Notes under the pieces: model-generated | What the model was told of the DNA's origin: nothing | Seen by the model: only the letters and a program-made list of their open reading frames with translations | Database searches by the model: none | In this document: positions 31,388 to 42,400 of the stretch, one piece after another | How the letters are laid out: every line of letters begins with the position of its first letter | Position numbering within the stretch: the first letter of the stretch is position 1 | From: Cryomorphaceae bacterium BACL7 MAG-120322-bin74 | GTDB lineage: Bacteria > Bacteroidota > Bacteroidia > Flavobacteriales > Schleiferiaceae | Reading direction: 5' to 3' | Assembly: GCA_001438205.1 (NCBI GenBank) | Contig: LICG01000011.1 | Location: 1 to 54,753 of the forward strand | Length of the DNA: 54,753 nt | Made by a program: the position numbers and the translations under genes

Positions 31388-33778
31388 ATGGCAAAAAAGG
31401 CGAAAGCATCTACCTCCTCGGCGTTTCTTACGGGTCTACGTGCCTTCTGGCAAGATCTGCAAACGAATAAATCGCTGCATGCCGTCTTTGGCATTTTGCT
31501 ATTATTCTTGGCCGGTTTTAGCCTATTTGCTAGTGTGTCATCCCTCTACGCTTGGAGGGCAGATTACAGCGCTTTTGAAGGAAGCTTCTCGGATATATTG
31601 TTTGATCCCAATGTAAACATTCAAAATGCCTTTGGCAAACTCGGGGCTGGCATTGGATTCCTGCTTACGGTGAAAAGTTTTGGCTGGACATTTGTTTTGC
31701 CTTTGGGTTGGTTTATCCTTTTAGGGGCTAAATGGGGGTTAGGTTTCTCTTTTAAAGCGGCCACTTGGTTTCGACGTATTCTATTGTGGACCTTCATGTT
31801 GTCCATCCTTACAGGTATGCTCCCATGGATACTTTCAGATGCTTGGGTCGGAAACCTCGGGCATGCACTTCATTTCTGGGCTGTTACGTTACTCGGAACA
31901 ACGGGCACATGGTTGGCTTGGATCAGTTTAGCGGCGATACATGCCGTTTGGCTCTTTAAAATGGCACCTCAAACATGGCGTAAAGAGAAAGACCTGCTCT
32001 TGGAGCAGGATGAAACATACCGAGAAGATGCAGAAGAAGATTCCATAGACGGCTTGGAAGAAAACATGGGACTAGAAGCCCCAGAGGATGGCCAGGCTGA
32101 TTTTCTTGACGAAATACCCTCCCCCACGCCTTTGCCCATAGAAAACATTGCGGAATCGCGTATTTTTCCAAACGGTCCAGATTTGGAAATTGAAGTCATG
32201 GAGCCCGTAGAAGTTCATGCTGAAGCACTCATGGAGGAAGATGCGCCAATAAAAAAGGGAGCCATTGGATCTTTGTTCAACCCTAGGGATGACTTATCGA
32301 AGTATCAATTCCCCACACTGGATCTTTTAGCGGATTTTCCGAGCACCGATGCAAAGGTGGATGCAGAGGAATTGGAAGCAAACAAGGAACGCATTATTGA
32401 GACCTTGCGCAATTACAAGATTGAGATTTCAAAGATCAAGGCTGCCGTTGGCCCCACTGTCACGCTCTATGAAATCGTGCCAGAAGCAGGCGTCCGTATA
32501 TCCAAAATCAAAAGTCTAGAGGATGACATTGCGTTAAGCCTCTCCGCGCTTGGAATCCGAATTATTGCACCAATCCCTGGGCGCGGCACCATTGGCATCG
32601 AAGTGCCCAATAGAAACCCACAAATGGTCAGCATGAAGACGGTTCTTGCTTCAGAAAGGTTTCAAAAAACCACGATGGATCTGCCTATCGCGCTAGGCAT
32701 GACTATCAGTAATGAGGTTTTTGTAGCTGATTTGGCGAAAATGCCGCACCTCCTCATGGCAGGTGCGACGGGTCAAGGTAAGTCCGTCGGATTAAATGCC
32801 CTGTTAGCTTCTATTCTCTACAAAAAGCATCCATCCGAAGTAAAGTTTGTATTGGTAGACCCCAAAAAAGTTGAATTGACGTTGTACAATAAAATTGAGC
32901 GTCACTTCTTGGCAAAGTTGCCTGACTCCGGTGAGGCCATTATCACGGATACCACCAAAGTCATTCACACGTTGAATTCTTTGTGCATTGAAATGGATGA
33001 CCGGTATGATTTGCTCAAGGATGCCATGGTCCGAAACATCAAAGAATACAATCAGAAATTTACCAATAGGAAGCTAAACCCAGAAGAGGGGCACCGCTAC
33101 TTGCCCTATATAATTTTGGTTATTGATGAGTTTGCAGACTTAATCATGACGGCGGGCAAAGAAGTTGAGACGCCTATTGCACGACTTGCCCAGTTAGCGC
33201 GCGCGATTGGCATTCATTTGATCATTGCCACGCAAAGACCTTCGGTGAATGTAATCACGGGCATTATTAAGGCCAATTTTCCTGCGCGTATTGCGTTTAA
33301 GGTATCCGCAAAAATTGACTCAAGAACCATTTTAGACGCAGGAGGCGCGGAACAATTGATAGGAAAGGGTGACATGCTCTTCTCTGCAGGTAATGATCTG
33401 ATTCGACTTCAATGCGCCTTTCTTGATACGCCTGAGGTGGAGGAAGTCTGTGAGTTTATTGGATCACAACAGGCGTATCCTGACGCATACGCGCTTCCTG
33501 AATATTCTGGGGAAGAAGGGAATGCAAGTGGCGGCAGTACCTATAGCGCAGAAGAAAGGGATGCTTTATTTATTGAGGCGGCCAGAATTGTGGTCATGCA
33601 ACAACAAGGTTCGGCATCTCTTTTGCAACGTAAATTAAAACTGGGCTATAACCGGGCAGGACGACTCATTGATCAATTGGAAGATGCGGGGATTCTTGGA
33701 CCTTTTGAAGGGTCTAAAGCGCGCCAGGTACTTGTGCAGGACGAACATCATTTAATGGAACGCCTAAACGGCAACTAA
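31388..33778 (+). CDS. ftsK: DNA translocase FtsK/SpoIIIE
   Basis: It pumps chromosomal DNA through the division septum and activates dimer resolution. The 796-residue protein has four N-terminal membrane segments (about 25-195), an acidic linker (about 200-300) and the RecA-like motor: Walker A MAGATGQGKSV (about 457-467) and Walker B LVIDEFADLIM. The winged-helix gamma domain that reads KOPS follows at about 730-796 (SASLLQRKLKLGYNRAGRLIDQLE). The linker is shorter than in E. coli FtsK. It heads a run of lolA, lptF, two glycosyltransferases and a ribB-type gene with very short gaps, which is probably one operon. Confidence 0.96.
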   Translation: MAKKAKASTSSAFLTGLRAFWQDLQTNKSLHAVFGILLLFLAGFSLFASVSSLYAWRADYSAFEGSFSDILFDPNVNIQNAFGKLGAGIGFLLTVKSFGWTFVLPLGWFILLGAKWGLGFSFKAATWFRRILLWTFMLSILTGMLPWILSDAWVGNLGHALHFWAVTLLGTTGTWLAWISLAAIHAVWLFKMAPQTWRKEKDLLLEQDETYREDAEEDSIDGLEENMGLEAPEDGQADFLDEIPSPTPLPIENIAESRIFPNGPDLEIEVMEPVEVHAEALMEEDAPIKKGAIGSLFNPRDDLSKYQFPTLDLLADFPSTDAKVDAEELEANKERIIETLRNYKIEISKIKAAVGPTVTLYEIVPEAGVRISKIKSLEDDIALSLSALGIRIIAPIPGRGTIGIEVPNRNPQMVSMKTVLASERFQKTTMDLPIALGMTISNEVFVADLAKMPHLLMAGATGQGKSVGLNALLASILYKKHPSEVKFVLVDPKKVELTLYNKIERHFLAKLPDSGEAIITDTTKVIHTLNSLCIEMDDRYDLLKDAMVRNIKEYNQKFTNRKLNPEEGHRYLPYIILVIDEFADLIMTAGKEVETPIARLAQLARAIGIHLIIATQRPSVNVITGIIKANFPARIAFKVSAKIDSRTILDAGGAEQLIGKGDMLFSAGNDLIRLQCAFLDTPEVEEVCEFIGSQQAYPDAYALPEYSGEEGNASGGSTYSAEERDALFIEAARIVVMQQQGSASLLQRKLKLGYNRAGRLIDQLEDAGILGPFEGSKARQVLVQDEHHLMERLNGN

Positions 33779-33783
33779 TAAAC

Positions 33784-34440
33784 ATGAAAAAAACTTTCTT
33801 TTCCATTGTTATTCTAATTACATCTACAGTTGCTGGGTTGGCTCAAGCGGGCAATCCACTCACTTTATTGAAAGAAGTGCAAACAAAAACCATGGATTAC
33901 AAGGATCAAAACATTCAGTTTGCCATGGTGATTGAGGCCATGGGTAGGGATGGAAAAAGCGTTCAAAGAAAGACGTCTGGACAAGTTCGGGTCGTTGGAA
34001 GCAAAGCCCTCCTCTCCTTAAACGGGCAAAAAATATATGTAGATGGCACCCGTATGACCATCGTGAGTGAAGCGGATGAAGAAATTGTCGTTCAAAAACT
34101 AGAAGGTGATGCATCCTCCTATACCCCTGAATCTTTAGTGAAGAAATATGAGACGGGTTCAAATTTCCAATGGGCCGGAGAAGAAACCGTTGCGGGTGGA
34201 ACAAAAGTCGTCTATGTCCGCATGAAGCCAAAAGACAATGAAGATGTACGCGACATTGTGATTGGGATTAATGTGCGGACAAAACGCATCCATTCCTATC
34301 AAGAATTTGGCCTCAATGATGTTACGACGACGCTCAGAATTTTGCAGTATGAGGTGAATCAAGGCATCACGAGCCAAAGTGTTACCTTCAATAGAGCGCA
34401 ATATCCTGATTTTGATTACATCGCCCCAAAGGGGATGTAA
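33784..34440 (+). CDS. lolA: LolA-type outer-membrane lipoprotein carrier
   Basis: This periplasmic shuttle should carry lipoproteins from the inner to the outer membrane. The 218-residue protein has a signal peptide (KKTFFSIVILITSTVAGLAQ), and the LolA-like beta-half-barrel strands VQRKTSGQVRVVGSKALLSLNGQKIYVDGTRM and TTLRILQYEVNQGITSQSVTF. It starts five bases after the ftsK stop and is followed nine bases later by lptF. The FtsK-LolA-LptF order is a recurring Bacteroidota arrangement. The LolD-type ATPase at 10134 could work with it. Confidence 0.85.
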   Translation: MKKTFFSIVILITSTVAGLAQAGNPLTLLKEVQTKTMDYKDQNIQFAMVIEAMGRDGKSVQRKTSGQVRVVGSKALLSLNGQKIYVDGTRMTIVSEADEEIVVQKLEGDASSYTPESLVKKYETGSNFQWAGEETVAGGTKVVYVRMKPKDNEDVRDIVIGINVRTKRIHSYQEFGLNDVTTTLRILQYEVNQGITSQSVTFNRAQYPDFDYIAPKGM

Positions 34441-34449
34441 CAGGTTCTT

Positions 34450-35886
34450 ATGCAACGTATTGACTGGTATATCCTTCGTTCCTTTGCTGGGATTTTCCTA
34501 AAAACTTTGGGGATATCTATCTTCTTCTTGCTCATGCAAATGGTCTGGAAGTATGTGGATGACTTAGCGGGACGCGGGGTTGATTGGTGGGTCATCCTAG
34601 AATTGCTCTTTTATTGGTCCGCTTCAGTCCTCCCTATGGCCGCCCCAGTGGCCGTCCTGTTTGCTGGAATTATGGTGTTTGGTGATCTTGCTGAAAGTCA
34701 TGAGTTAGCAGCCGCTAAGTCTTCAGGCGCCTCTTTTTATCGACTAATTCGACCATTATTATTGGCGTTGGCGTTGATTTCAGCGGGCATGTTTTTTGTG
34801 GCCAATAATTTGATTCCCGTAGCTAATTTCAAAGGGGAAAATCTACTCATCAATATTGCCAAACAGCGTCCCACGTTTAATCTTCAACCTGGTATTTTTT
34901 ATGCTGGCTTAGATGGATACAGCATAAAAATTGGAGGTAAGTCGGACCATGAAGTGACGGATGTCTTGATTTATGATCACCGCGAAAGAGGCCAAGGAAA
35001 TCATACAGTAATCATGGCGCCAAAGGCGGTTTTGCACTATACAGAAGGAAACCGTTGGATGGAAATGGAGTTATTTCATGGGACCTCCTATCAAGAGTTT
35101 CGTGCTGAAAAGAGGGAGGAGCGTGACCGTAAACCTTTCTTAGAGAGTTCATTCAAGCGCATGATGATTCGGGTGAATATGGGATCTTTTGAAATGGGTG
35201 ACCTCTACTCTATTCACCGGAGTGATGAATACAATATGCTGAATGTGCATCAATTGGATAAAGCAATTGATGGTTTATATGAGCAGTATAGCAAGCGACA
35301 AGAGGAGGTGAATATGATCATGCGCAATAAATATTACGGATGGAATGGCCAAGATTCCATTCAAATGGCGGGGAAGGTAGATACCTCTGACCCTTATGAT
35401 GTGCGATCGATGAAATCAAGGCTTAAAGGACATTATTTATTTCGTGCAGTGAACAATGCTATTCATGCGGCACAAGGCAATCGAGATTATATGGAGCAGA
35501 TCCAGTCAGAATACGTTTGGAGAAACCAAATCATTGCGCGTCATTATCTTGAATTCCATAAAAAATTCAGTGTTGCCATCGCGTGCATTCTCCTCTTCTT
35601 CATAGGGGCACCCCTAGGGGCTATCATCCAAAAGGGTGGTTTTGGATTACCCTTTGTCATTTCCGTGCTCCTCTTTTTGGTGCATTATGTGCTTACGATC
35701 ATCTTTGAGAAGATGGGGCGCGAATGGTTGATATCCCCTTTTTGGGCGATCTGGCTGCCTAATGCTATCCTCTTACCCATTTCTATTTGGATGACCGTAT
35801 GGGCAGCAAATGATGCTTCTGTCAATAGTTTTGCGCGGTTGCGCCGCAGGTTATTACGTTGGCGCCCATTCCCTTCCTTGAAATGA
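34450..35886 (+). CDS. LptF/LptG-type LPS permease
   Basis: This inner-membrane subunit of the LPS extraction ABC transporter works with LptB and LptC. The 478-residue protein has the usual six-helix pattern: three N-terminal helices (about 8-120) with SASVLPMAAPVAVLFAGIMVFGDLAESHEL, a periplasmic jelly-roll domain in the middle, and three C-terminal helices with CILLFFIGAPLGAIIQKGGFGLP. It is longer than E. coli LptF because of an extended periplasmic part with YEQYSKRQEEV. It overlaps the next gene by four bases. LptF and LptG cannot be separated by eye. Confidence 0.87.
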   Translation: MQRIDWYILRSFAGIFLKTLGISIFFLLMQMVWKYVDDLAGRGVDWWVILELLFYWSASVLPMAAPVAVLFAGIMVFGDLAESHELAAAKSSGASFYRLIRPLLLALALISAGMFFVANNLIPVANFKGENLLINIAKQRPTFNLQPGIFYAGLDGYSIKIGGKSDHEVTDVLIYDHRERGQGNHTVIMAPKAVLHYTEGNRWMEMELFHGTSYQEFRAEKREERDRKPFLESSFKRMMIRVNMGSFEMGDLYSIHRSDEYNMLNVHQLDKAIDGLYEQYSKRQEEVNMIMRNKYYGWNGQDSIQMAGKVDTSDPYDVRSMKSRLKGHYLFRAVNNAIHAAQGNRDYMEQIQSEYVWRNQIIARHYLEFHKKFSVAIACILLFFIGAPLGAIIQKGGFGLPFVISVLLFLVHYVLTIIFEKMGREWLISPFWAIWLPNAILLPISIWMTVWAANDASVNSFARLRRRLLRWRPFPSLK

Positions 35887-37004
35887 AGATTCTCCATTTA
35901 TGCAACAAGGTTCCTTTTCCAGGAAGAGATGGCAGTAGTCTTGCCATGGAAGCTCTTATTCGGCTTGAAGAAAAAGCAGGTCATGAAGTACATGTTCTGG
36001 CCCTGAATACAGACAAACACTTTGTTCAGGACCCCCACTGCCCCTACCCAGGTGTTCAACTTGAAGCTCTGCCCGTTCATGTGTCTCCAAATCTCAAGGG
36101 TTTTATGCGTGATATCCTTCATTCATCATCCTTTTTTGCCTCGCGTTTTTATCATGAAGAGGTTAGCATCCGAATAGCCGCCTTATCAAGAGAAGTTGAC
36201 CTAGTTGTTTTGGACTCTTTATTTATGGCGGTATATAAGGAGTCCCTTGGCACAACTCCTTGGATTTTACGTGCGCATAATGTGGAACATCAAATTTGGG
36301 AAAGAACCCTGACGTCAAGCGCTTTTGGACTCCGAAAACTTTTTACCGTTTGGCAGACGCAGAAGTTGAAACAATGGGAATTAGGTATTTTTCGGGAAGC
36401 ACAGGTATGGGCTATTTCAGAAGAAGATGGTCACTACATCTTAGAAAATGGGGCAAAAACAGTTTGGACTTTGCCGTGCACCTATCAGAAAAATGGGCCT
36501 TGGAAGGATAGTGGCGCCAGAGGCGCCGCTATCTATCATTTAGGCGCAATGGATTGGCTTCCGAATATTCAAGGCATGCAATGGTACCTGAAGGAAGTGC
36601 ATCCGCTTGTGATGGCGCCTGTTACCGTCATATCCAAAACATGGCCAAAAAATCTTTCCCTACCTGCCGGCATCCAACATTTGTCACGCTTAGAAGACGG
36701 ATTTTCCTTTGAAGAACATGGGATTTTCATCGCCCCTATTTTATCGGGGAGCGGGATGCGCATCAAACTTCTGGAGGCCATGGTGAGAGGAAAAGCCATT
36801 GTAACGACTTCTATAGGCGCGGAAGGACTTAAGAGTGCACCCGGTATTCTCATTGCCGATAATCCGGAAGATTTTAGCCAGGCGATTCATCGACTTCTTT
36901 ATGATGCTACCTTCCGAGAGGAGCAGGGCCGTCTAGCCATGCACCATGCACGCACTACCTTTGCCGACGAGGTATATGTTGAAGCTTTGAAAAACCTCTC
37001 TTAA
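35883..37004 (+). CDS. Glycosyltransferase family 4-type enzyme
   Basis: This cytoplasmic retaining glycosyltransferase would add a sugar from a nucleotide donor to a glycolipid. The 373-residue GT-B fold protein starts with KILHLCNKVPFPGRDGSSL, a typical GT4 N-terminal loop, and its C-terminal half has ISGSGMRIKLLEAMVRGKAIVTTSIGAEGL, the conserved donor site with glutamate. The ATG at 35883 overlaps the lptF stop by four bases; an upstream frame start is less likely. The gene forms a pair with the GT2 gene downstream, so both probably modify the same cell-surface glycan. Confidence 0.87.
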   Translation: MKILHLCNKVPFPGRDGSSLAMEALIRLEEKAGHEVHVLALNTDKHFVQDPHCPYPGVQLEALPVHVSPNLKGFMRDILHSSSFFASRFYHEEVSIRIAALSREVDLVVLDSLFMAVYKESLGTTPWILRAHNVEHQIWERTLTSSAFGLRKLFTVWQTQKLKQWELGIFREAQVWAISEEDGHYILENGAKTVWTLPCTYQKNGPWKDSGARGAAIYHLGAMDWLPNIQGMQWYLKEVHPLVMAPVTVISKTWPKNLSLPAGIQHLSRLEDGFSFEEHGIFIAPILSGSGMRIKLLEAMVRGKAIVTTSIGAEGLKSAPGILIADNPEDFSQAIHRLLYDATFREEQGRLAMHHARTTFADEVYVEALKNLS

Positions 37005-37016
37005 CGGCCATTTCTC

Positions 37017-38312
37017 ATGCTATCGGACCTTTCCCTTTTTTTCCTACCCCACGGCTTATTGGTCTTTTTGTCCTTATTTACTGTGGTCATTTGGGGCGTG
37101 ATTCCTTATCTGCTTTATCCGGGTTTTGTTCGCCTTTTTCATCACTTTTTACGCATTCAAAGGACCCCTATCGCTTCAGATGTGCTTGATGCGTCTCAAT
37201 GGCCGTCTGTTACGATTGTATTTGCAGCCTATAATGAAGAAGTTGTCTTAGAAGAAAAGCTGGCAAGTCTTCAGGCCTTAGACTACCCTCATGAGAAAAT
37301 GAACATACGTGTAGGATCTGATTGCAGTACGGATGACACCGAAAAAATTCTTTCTCGCTGGGCGAAAGAAATGCCCAATTTACATTGGGAACGAATGCCC
37401 GAGCGTTCTGGTAAATCTAAAATCATCAACTACTTGGTGTCAAAAAGTAACGCGGAGGTTGTGGTTGGAACAGATGCCAATATTTTCTTTGACCCCATGG
37501 CGCTTAAGCACTTAGTTGCGCCATTAATTCTGAATCGAGATGTTGCCCTGGTGGGCGGTGAATTAGCCTACAGAGGGCTTGCGCAAGAGGAGACCTACCG
37601 AAGCATAGCCCAGCAAGAAAAATCATACATAGGGTGGGAAAACCACACCAAAGTTTGTGAAGGGGAGCTCTGGGGAATGACCATGGGCGTAGAGGGCGGT
37701 TGCTATGCCATTCGTCGTGCTTACTTTACCCCCATCCCTCCCGGTACCTTTATGGAGGACTTTTTTCTCACGATTCAGGTATTATCGGCGGGCAAAAAAG
37801 TGGTTCATGCATCAAATGCAACGTGCTCGGAAGACGTCAGCAATGATGCCCAGATGGAGTTCAAAAGGAAAGTCCGCATCAGCCATGGGAATTGGCAAAA
37901 CAGTCAACGAATCTTCTTCCAACTCATTCAGTCTCTTTTCTCAAAGAACCATGAAGGTGATTCTATTTCCCCCAAACGTAAAAGCTTGATGGGGTTTGTT
38001 TTTGTTGGGCATAAATTCTTACGGTGGATTTTTCCCTTGGCCGTCTTGTGTAGCGTCATCATCATGTTTTTCACAGAAATAGCCCTTTGTGGGTTTTATT
38101 TAGCCGGGATCAATCTGCTTGTCCTTATGCTAGGTATCCTTTTTCTTCTATATCCTGGATGGATACTGCCACGCAACATAGCCAAACGGGTGAAGCCTCT
38201 CTCCTATTTTGCCTGGATGAATATTGCGCTGATTCTTGGCTTATGGCAATTCCTAAGAACCCCTGCAGGATCATCTGGGGTATGGCAACCCACAAAACGC
38301 AATAACCAATGA
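37017..38312 (+). CDS. Membrane-bound glycosyltransferase family 2
   Basis: This processive-type GT2 enzyme has one N-terminal membrane helix (about 10-30), a GT-A catalytic domain and three or four C-terminal helices (about 325-410). Motifs are [11 protein letters not shown], the DCSTDD-like nucleotide site, DANIFF in place of [19 protein letters not shown] with the catalytic acidic residue and [10 protein letters not shown] where QxxRW is usual. It has 431 residues. It starts 12 bases after the GT4 gene and ends overlapping the ribB-type start by four bases. It is likely to add a sugar to a lipid-linked or surface glycan; the donor is unknown. Confidence 0.87.
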   Translation: MLSDLSLFFLPHGLLVFLSLFTVVIWGVIPYLLYPGFVRLFHHFLRIQRTPIASDVLDASQWPSVTIVFAAYNEEVVLEEKLASLQALDYPHEKMNIRVGSDCSTDDTEKILSRWAKEMPNLHWERMPERSGKSKIINYLVSKSNAEVVVGTDANIFFDPMALKHLVAPLILNRDVALVGGELAYRGLAQEETYRSIAQQEKSYIGWENHTKVCEGELWGMTMGVEGGCYAIRRAYFTPIPPGTFMEDFFLTIQVLSAGKKVVHASNATCSEDVSNDAQMEFKRKVRISHGNWQNSQRIFFQLIQSLFSKNHEGDSISPKRKSLMGFVFVGHKFLRWIFPLAVLCSVIIMFFTEIALCGFYLAGINLLVLMLGILFLLYPGWILPRNIAKRVKPLSYFAWMNIALILGLWQFLRTPAGSSGVWQPTKRNNQ

Positions 38313-39430
38313 GTACTTCCCCTTTTAGTTCTATAGAAGCCGCTCTAGAAGATCTTGCACTAGGCAAGATGTTGATTGTAGTGGACGATGAAGACCGCGA
38401 AAATGAAGGAGACCTGGTGGCCGTTGCGGAGGGCATTACGGCTGAGACTATTAACTTCATGGCCACCCATGGGCGAGGTTTGATTTGCGCACCGTTGCCA
38501 GATGACCGCTGTGATGCGTTAGGTTTAACGCCGATGGTTCAACAGAATACGGATCCGCATGAAACGGCCTTTACCGTGTCGGTGGATTTAAAAGGGCATG
38601 GGGTTACCACCGGCATTTCGGCATTGGACCGAGCCAAAACCGTTCAAGCGCTTGTGAATCCAGATATGAAGCCTCATGACTTTCAACGGCCTGGACATGT
38701 TTTTCCATTGCGGGCAAGACCTGGTGGCGTTTTACGTAGGGCAGGACATACAGAAGCCGCTATTGATTTAGCAAGACTTGCTGGACATCCACCTGCTGGG
38801 GTGATTGTGGAGATCATGAATGAAGATGGGAGTATGGCGCGATTGCCAGAATTGATGGATCTTTCAAAAAAATGGGGCATTAAACTCATCAGTATTGAGC
38901 AATTGATTGCCTATCGATTAGAGCGTGATTCCTTGATCAAAGTGGTGCATTCTTACCCCTTGGATACGGCTTTTGGCCTCTTGAATGTACACGTTTATGC
39001 CCAAACAACGTCTGATCAAGTACATATTTCACTTTCTCTAGGCACTTTAACCGCCGATCCGGCTACCCTAGTCCGAATGCAAAGCGGAGACCAAAGGGCC
39101 AGTATGTTAGACGATATTCGTCAAGGGGTGACACAATTTTCAACCCTGCACAAGTCTATTGAAGCTATTTCTCAAGCAGGCAGGGGTGTGGTTGTTTGCC
39201 TAAATCAACGACCTACTTCGATGGATTTATTGGCAGCTTTGGCCAGCGTTGATGAGGGAAATATGCCTGCTCTACGCTTTGGTCATGACCCTTTAGACTA
39301 TGGTGTTGGAGCACAAATTCTTCGTCACTTGGGGGTGAAAAACATCATACTTCTGACCAACCACCCTATGAAACGCGTGGGTATTGAAGGCTATGGCCTC
39401 CATATTGTAGGAAATCAAATGCTACTTTAG
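38309..39430 (+). CDS. ribB: 3,4-dihydroxy-2-butanone-4-phosphate synthase with degenerate GTP cyclohydrolase II domain
   Basis: It makes the four-carbon precursor of riboflavin from ribulose 5-phosphate. The DHBP synthase domain (residues about 1-200) is intact: [29 protein letters not shown], and [28 protein letters not shown]. The second domain (about 208-373) has the overall GTP cyclohydrolase II shape and its final [24 protein letters not shown], but the zinc cysteines are gone, with [16 protein letters not shown] where C-x10-C-x-C is normal, and [11 protein letters not shown] replaces the RQEGRGIGL catalytic stretch. So this domain is very probably inactive, as in RibBX-type proteins. 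It overlaps the GT2 gene by four bases and ends one base from tamB. Confidence 0.9.
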   Translation: MSTSPFSSIEAALEDLALGKMLIVVDDEDRENEGDLVAVAEGITAETINFMATHGRGLICAPLPDDRCDALGLTPMVQQNTDPHETAFTVSVDLKGHGVTTGISALDRAKTVQALVNPDMKPHDFQRPGHVFPLRARPGGVLRRAGHTEAAIDLARLAGHPPAGVIVEIMNEDGSMARLPELMDLSKKWGIKLISIEQLIAYRLERDSLIKVVHSYPLDTAFGLLNVHVYAQTTSDQVHISLSLGTLTADPATLVRMQSGDQRASMLDDIRQGVTQFSTLHKSIEAISQAGRGVVVCLNQRPTSMDLLAALASVDEGNMPALRFGHDPLDYGVGAQILRHLGVKNIILLTNHPMKRVGIEGYGLHIVGNQMLL

Positions 39431-39431
39431 G

Positions 39432-42400
39432 CTAGGGCTTATTTTTCAACTGTTTGCGTATATCGATCCAATTGGTGCCCGTCCATTGCAGTTGGATGCC
39501 GATTCCTTGCTTCTGCGCCATAGGTTGACCTGTAAAAGCCATGTCATTATTCCGAACAGAATAGGCATTGGCTGTCCAACGTCCATCTTCGGATATCTTA
39601 TACGCGAGCGTAACATCTCCCATTCCCATGGGGGTTTGTTGACTCCCAAGGGGAATCCCCCACTCTGTGGTCACGGTGAGCCGTTCATCTAAGAAGCTTC
39701 TTCCTACCCGGGCATCCATTTGACGCTGAAATACCTGAGGACTTTTGCCGTAGGCGAGTTGAACATCCCAATTTTCACCCAGGCCTTGCGTCATGAAATT
39801 GGAAAATTGTTGTGCCAAAACCTGCGTCGTATTCGTCCCTACTGCGTTTAGGCCTGTTGCGGTCCATCCCTGCGCATTTGACCAAAAACTATGGAGCGTT
39901 AGTAAGCTCAATACTTGTGTGGTTTTTTCATCGTTGGTGACCAGTCTGCTTTGGAGAGCAGCTTGAATCGCACTACTCGCTGTGGGTAGCGCAATATCAA
40001 AAGCTAAGTTGGGCTGCATTAAATCATCTGTCACATGCAAGGCTACATCTACGGGTAACCTTTCTTGACTCGTCAAGCCGAGGTATGGTCCAGGATTGGT
40101 GCGTGTTTTATACAAAGCCGTTAGGTTGACTTGTGCGTGATACGGATCACCAGTCCACGAGAGTGTTGCACCTGAATTGACGGTGAAAGGCTTGTTCAGC
40201 ACATTCTCTAGCGTAAACAGATAGGTGCCTTTTTCAAGTGTTACGAGCCCGTTTAACTGCAACTCTCCCCCATCTGAATACACAACATCTAGACTGCCGC
40301 TTCCTTGACCTTCGAGAACATCTCCTACCGTTTCATCCAAGATAATTCTTGTGGTGATCTTCGGTGTCACCTTCATCTGTAAATGAAAGTCAAAAGCAAA
40401 ATCTTCGGTCTTTTCGATCTTCTTGGGCATTTGCATCGGGGAAGGACGTTCTGAAAATTGCATAAATCCGGCTTCTTCAAGTGTAATGGGCGAATTCACA
40501 GGGAGGACAAAAATGGACGAATCCAATGCCTGGCCAGATACATCTAGCCTTAGTCCAGACCATCCCCCTGTCAACCTTGCGTCTATATCTGCTCGAACGC
40601 GTCCATAAAAATCTTCACCCTTTTCCAGATCCAACGCCAAGCACCTTGGACTATGAAATGTCATGTCTATAATTTTTCCCTTCGGGGCAGCTAAATCTAT
40701 CCCACCGTCTAACCAAATTTTTCCTTGCCTTTGGGGATCCTCCAAAATGCCATGCATTCGAATTTCTTGTTCTTGGAAATCCAATTGGGGGCTCCCCGTG
40801 TACTGAACACCTGTCTTGGGAATATAGAATGACAATGCATCGAATAGACCATTCCCTTGAACGGACCAATTACCTTTCTTTTGACGAAGAACCAACTCTG
40901 CATTCAACTGTCCTGACCAATCTTCGATACTGCCTTCTGTCACGGGAGTCAACCAACGAATGGGTACCCCAAGTAAATTAGCTTCAATATCCCACTCAGG
41001 TCTCTTTTCCCCTGTAGCCTCTAGCCAAAGAAGTTCAGGCCAGCCTGCTTGCGCATGCATGGCTACTTTACCAGATTCAATATCTAGTTCCCATTGTGAA
41101 TGAAACGTTCCAAGGTCTTGGTTTTCAAATTGTAATCCTTGTATGGCCAAATCTGCGCTTGTATTCCATTGACCAAAACTTCCTGCAAGGATACATTGTC
41201 CATTTATTGTCCCTTCTAACGGTAGCTCAAGGTCTAGAAAAGCATCATTCAAAACCTTTAACGGGACATCTGCATACAAAATGCGCATCACCTCATACGG
41301 TTCGGGACTCAATGCGCCCTGTAGGCGCAAAGTCCCAATACTTGGATGCTCGGGGTCATTGTGCCAACTTAGCCCATTTCCGAGCAATAAACGGTTTTCT
41401 ATCCAGTTGTAGGCTGCAGGCCCGGCACTTTGCCATTCCCCTTGAATTTCCTTCCAGGACCACTGATTTTCATTCACATATACATTCCAATTTTCTTTAT
41501 TTCTTTCTATTTCAAGGGCGATAGAAACTTGTGCTTCGTCTTCTGGGTAGGTGAACCGCACCTCCAATTGGTCAGGGCTCCCCTTTCTAGTAACCCATTC
41601 CCATGTGCTACCCATGCCTTGATACGCCCAATTCAACGTCGTCATGGTTCCCAGCAGATTGGGTTGGTGCCTTTCTGAATGCAATGCCCAATGGTCGGTC
41701 GCATGCATTCTTTGCCCCTCCGCTAGAAGTAGGCCATCTCCTGTTGCCATAAGTGATTGCCGTCCATTTTTATTCGCAAGGATGATTTTTCCAAAAGGTC
41801 CATCTAACCGAATTTGATTCACCTGGTTTGCATTAAGCCATGGAGAATCTCCATCTAGCCATTGATTCAATCCCTCATGGATACTTCTGGGAAGGACGTC
41901 CGTATTCCAATCCAAAGGACTCAAGGCTGTTTCAGCCTCTGCGTAATAATGTCCAAGCCTTGCTTCGATTCGGTGATGACCCTGTAGATCTTTCATCCAG
42001 TCCAACAGGATGGGAGACATCCCATTGTTTTGTGCATTTTCAAAATGGGCACTACCTCCATTTGCCCATGAAAAGACGCCCTTCACGGCGCCAGAAGCAG
42101 GTATTCCCAATGAGTCAAGCATGTGCATTTCTTGATTCCATGCCCAATGCAGTGAAAGTTGATCTTCGCCCAGTTTATACCTTAATTTCCACTTGCCTAC
42201 ATCTGGCGTAACGGCATAAAAATCAGTTGAAATCCACGTGGGATTGGCATCCCCCTGTACATTCCATTTCTGCAGCGATTGTCCGGCGAAGGAGGCCTTT
42301 TCCCCCTTTGCTTGCCACTGTATAGACCAGTCTTCACCCCAATAAGCCCTGCACAGGATAGAACCCTCTAGGGTAAACCCTTCTAGGTCGACAAACGCCA

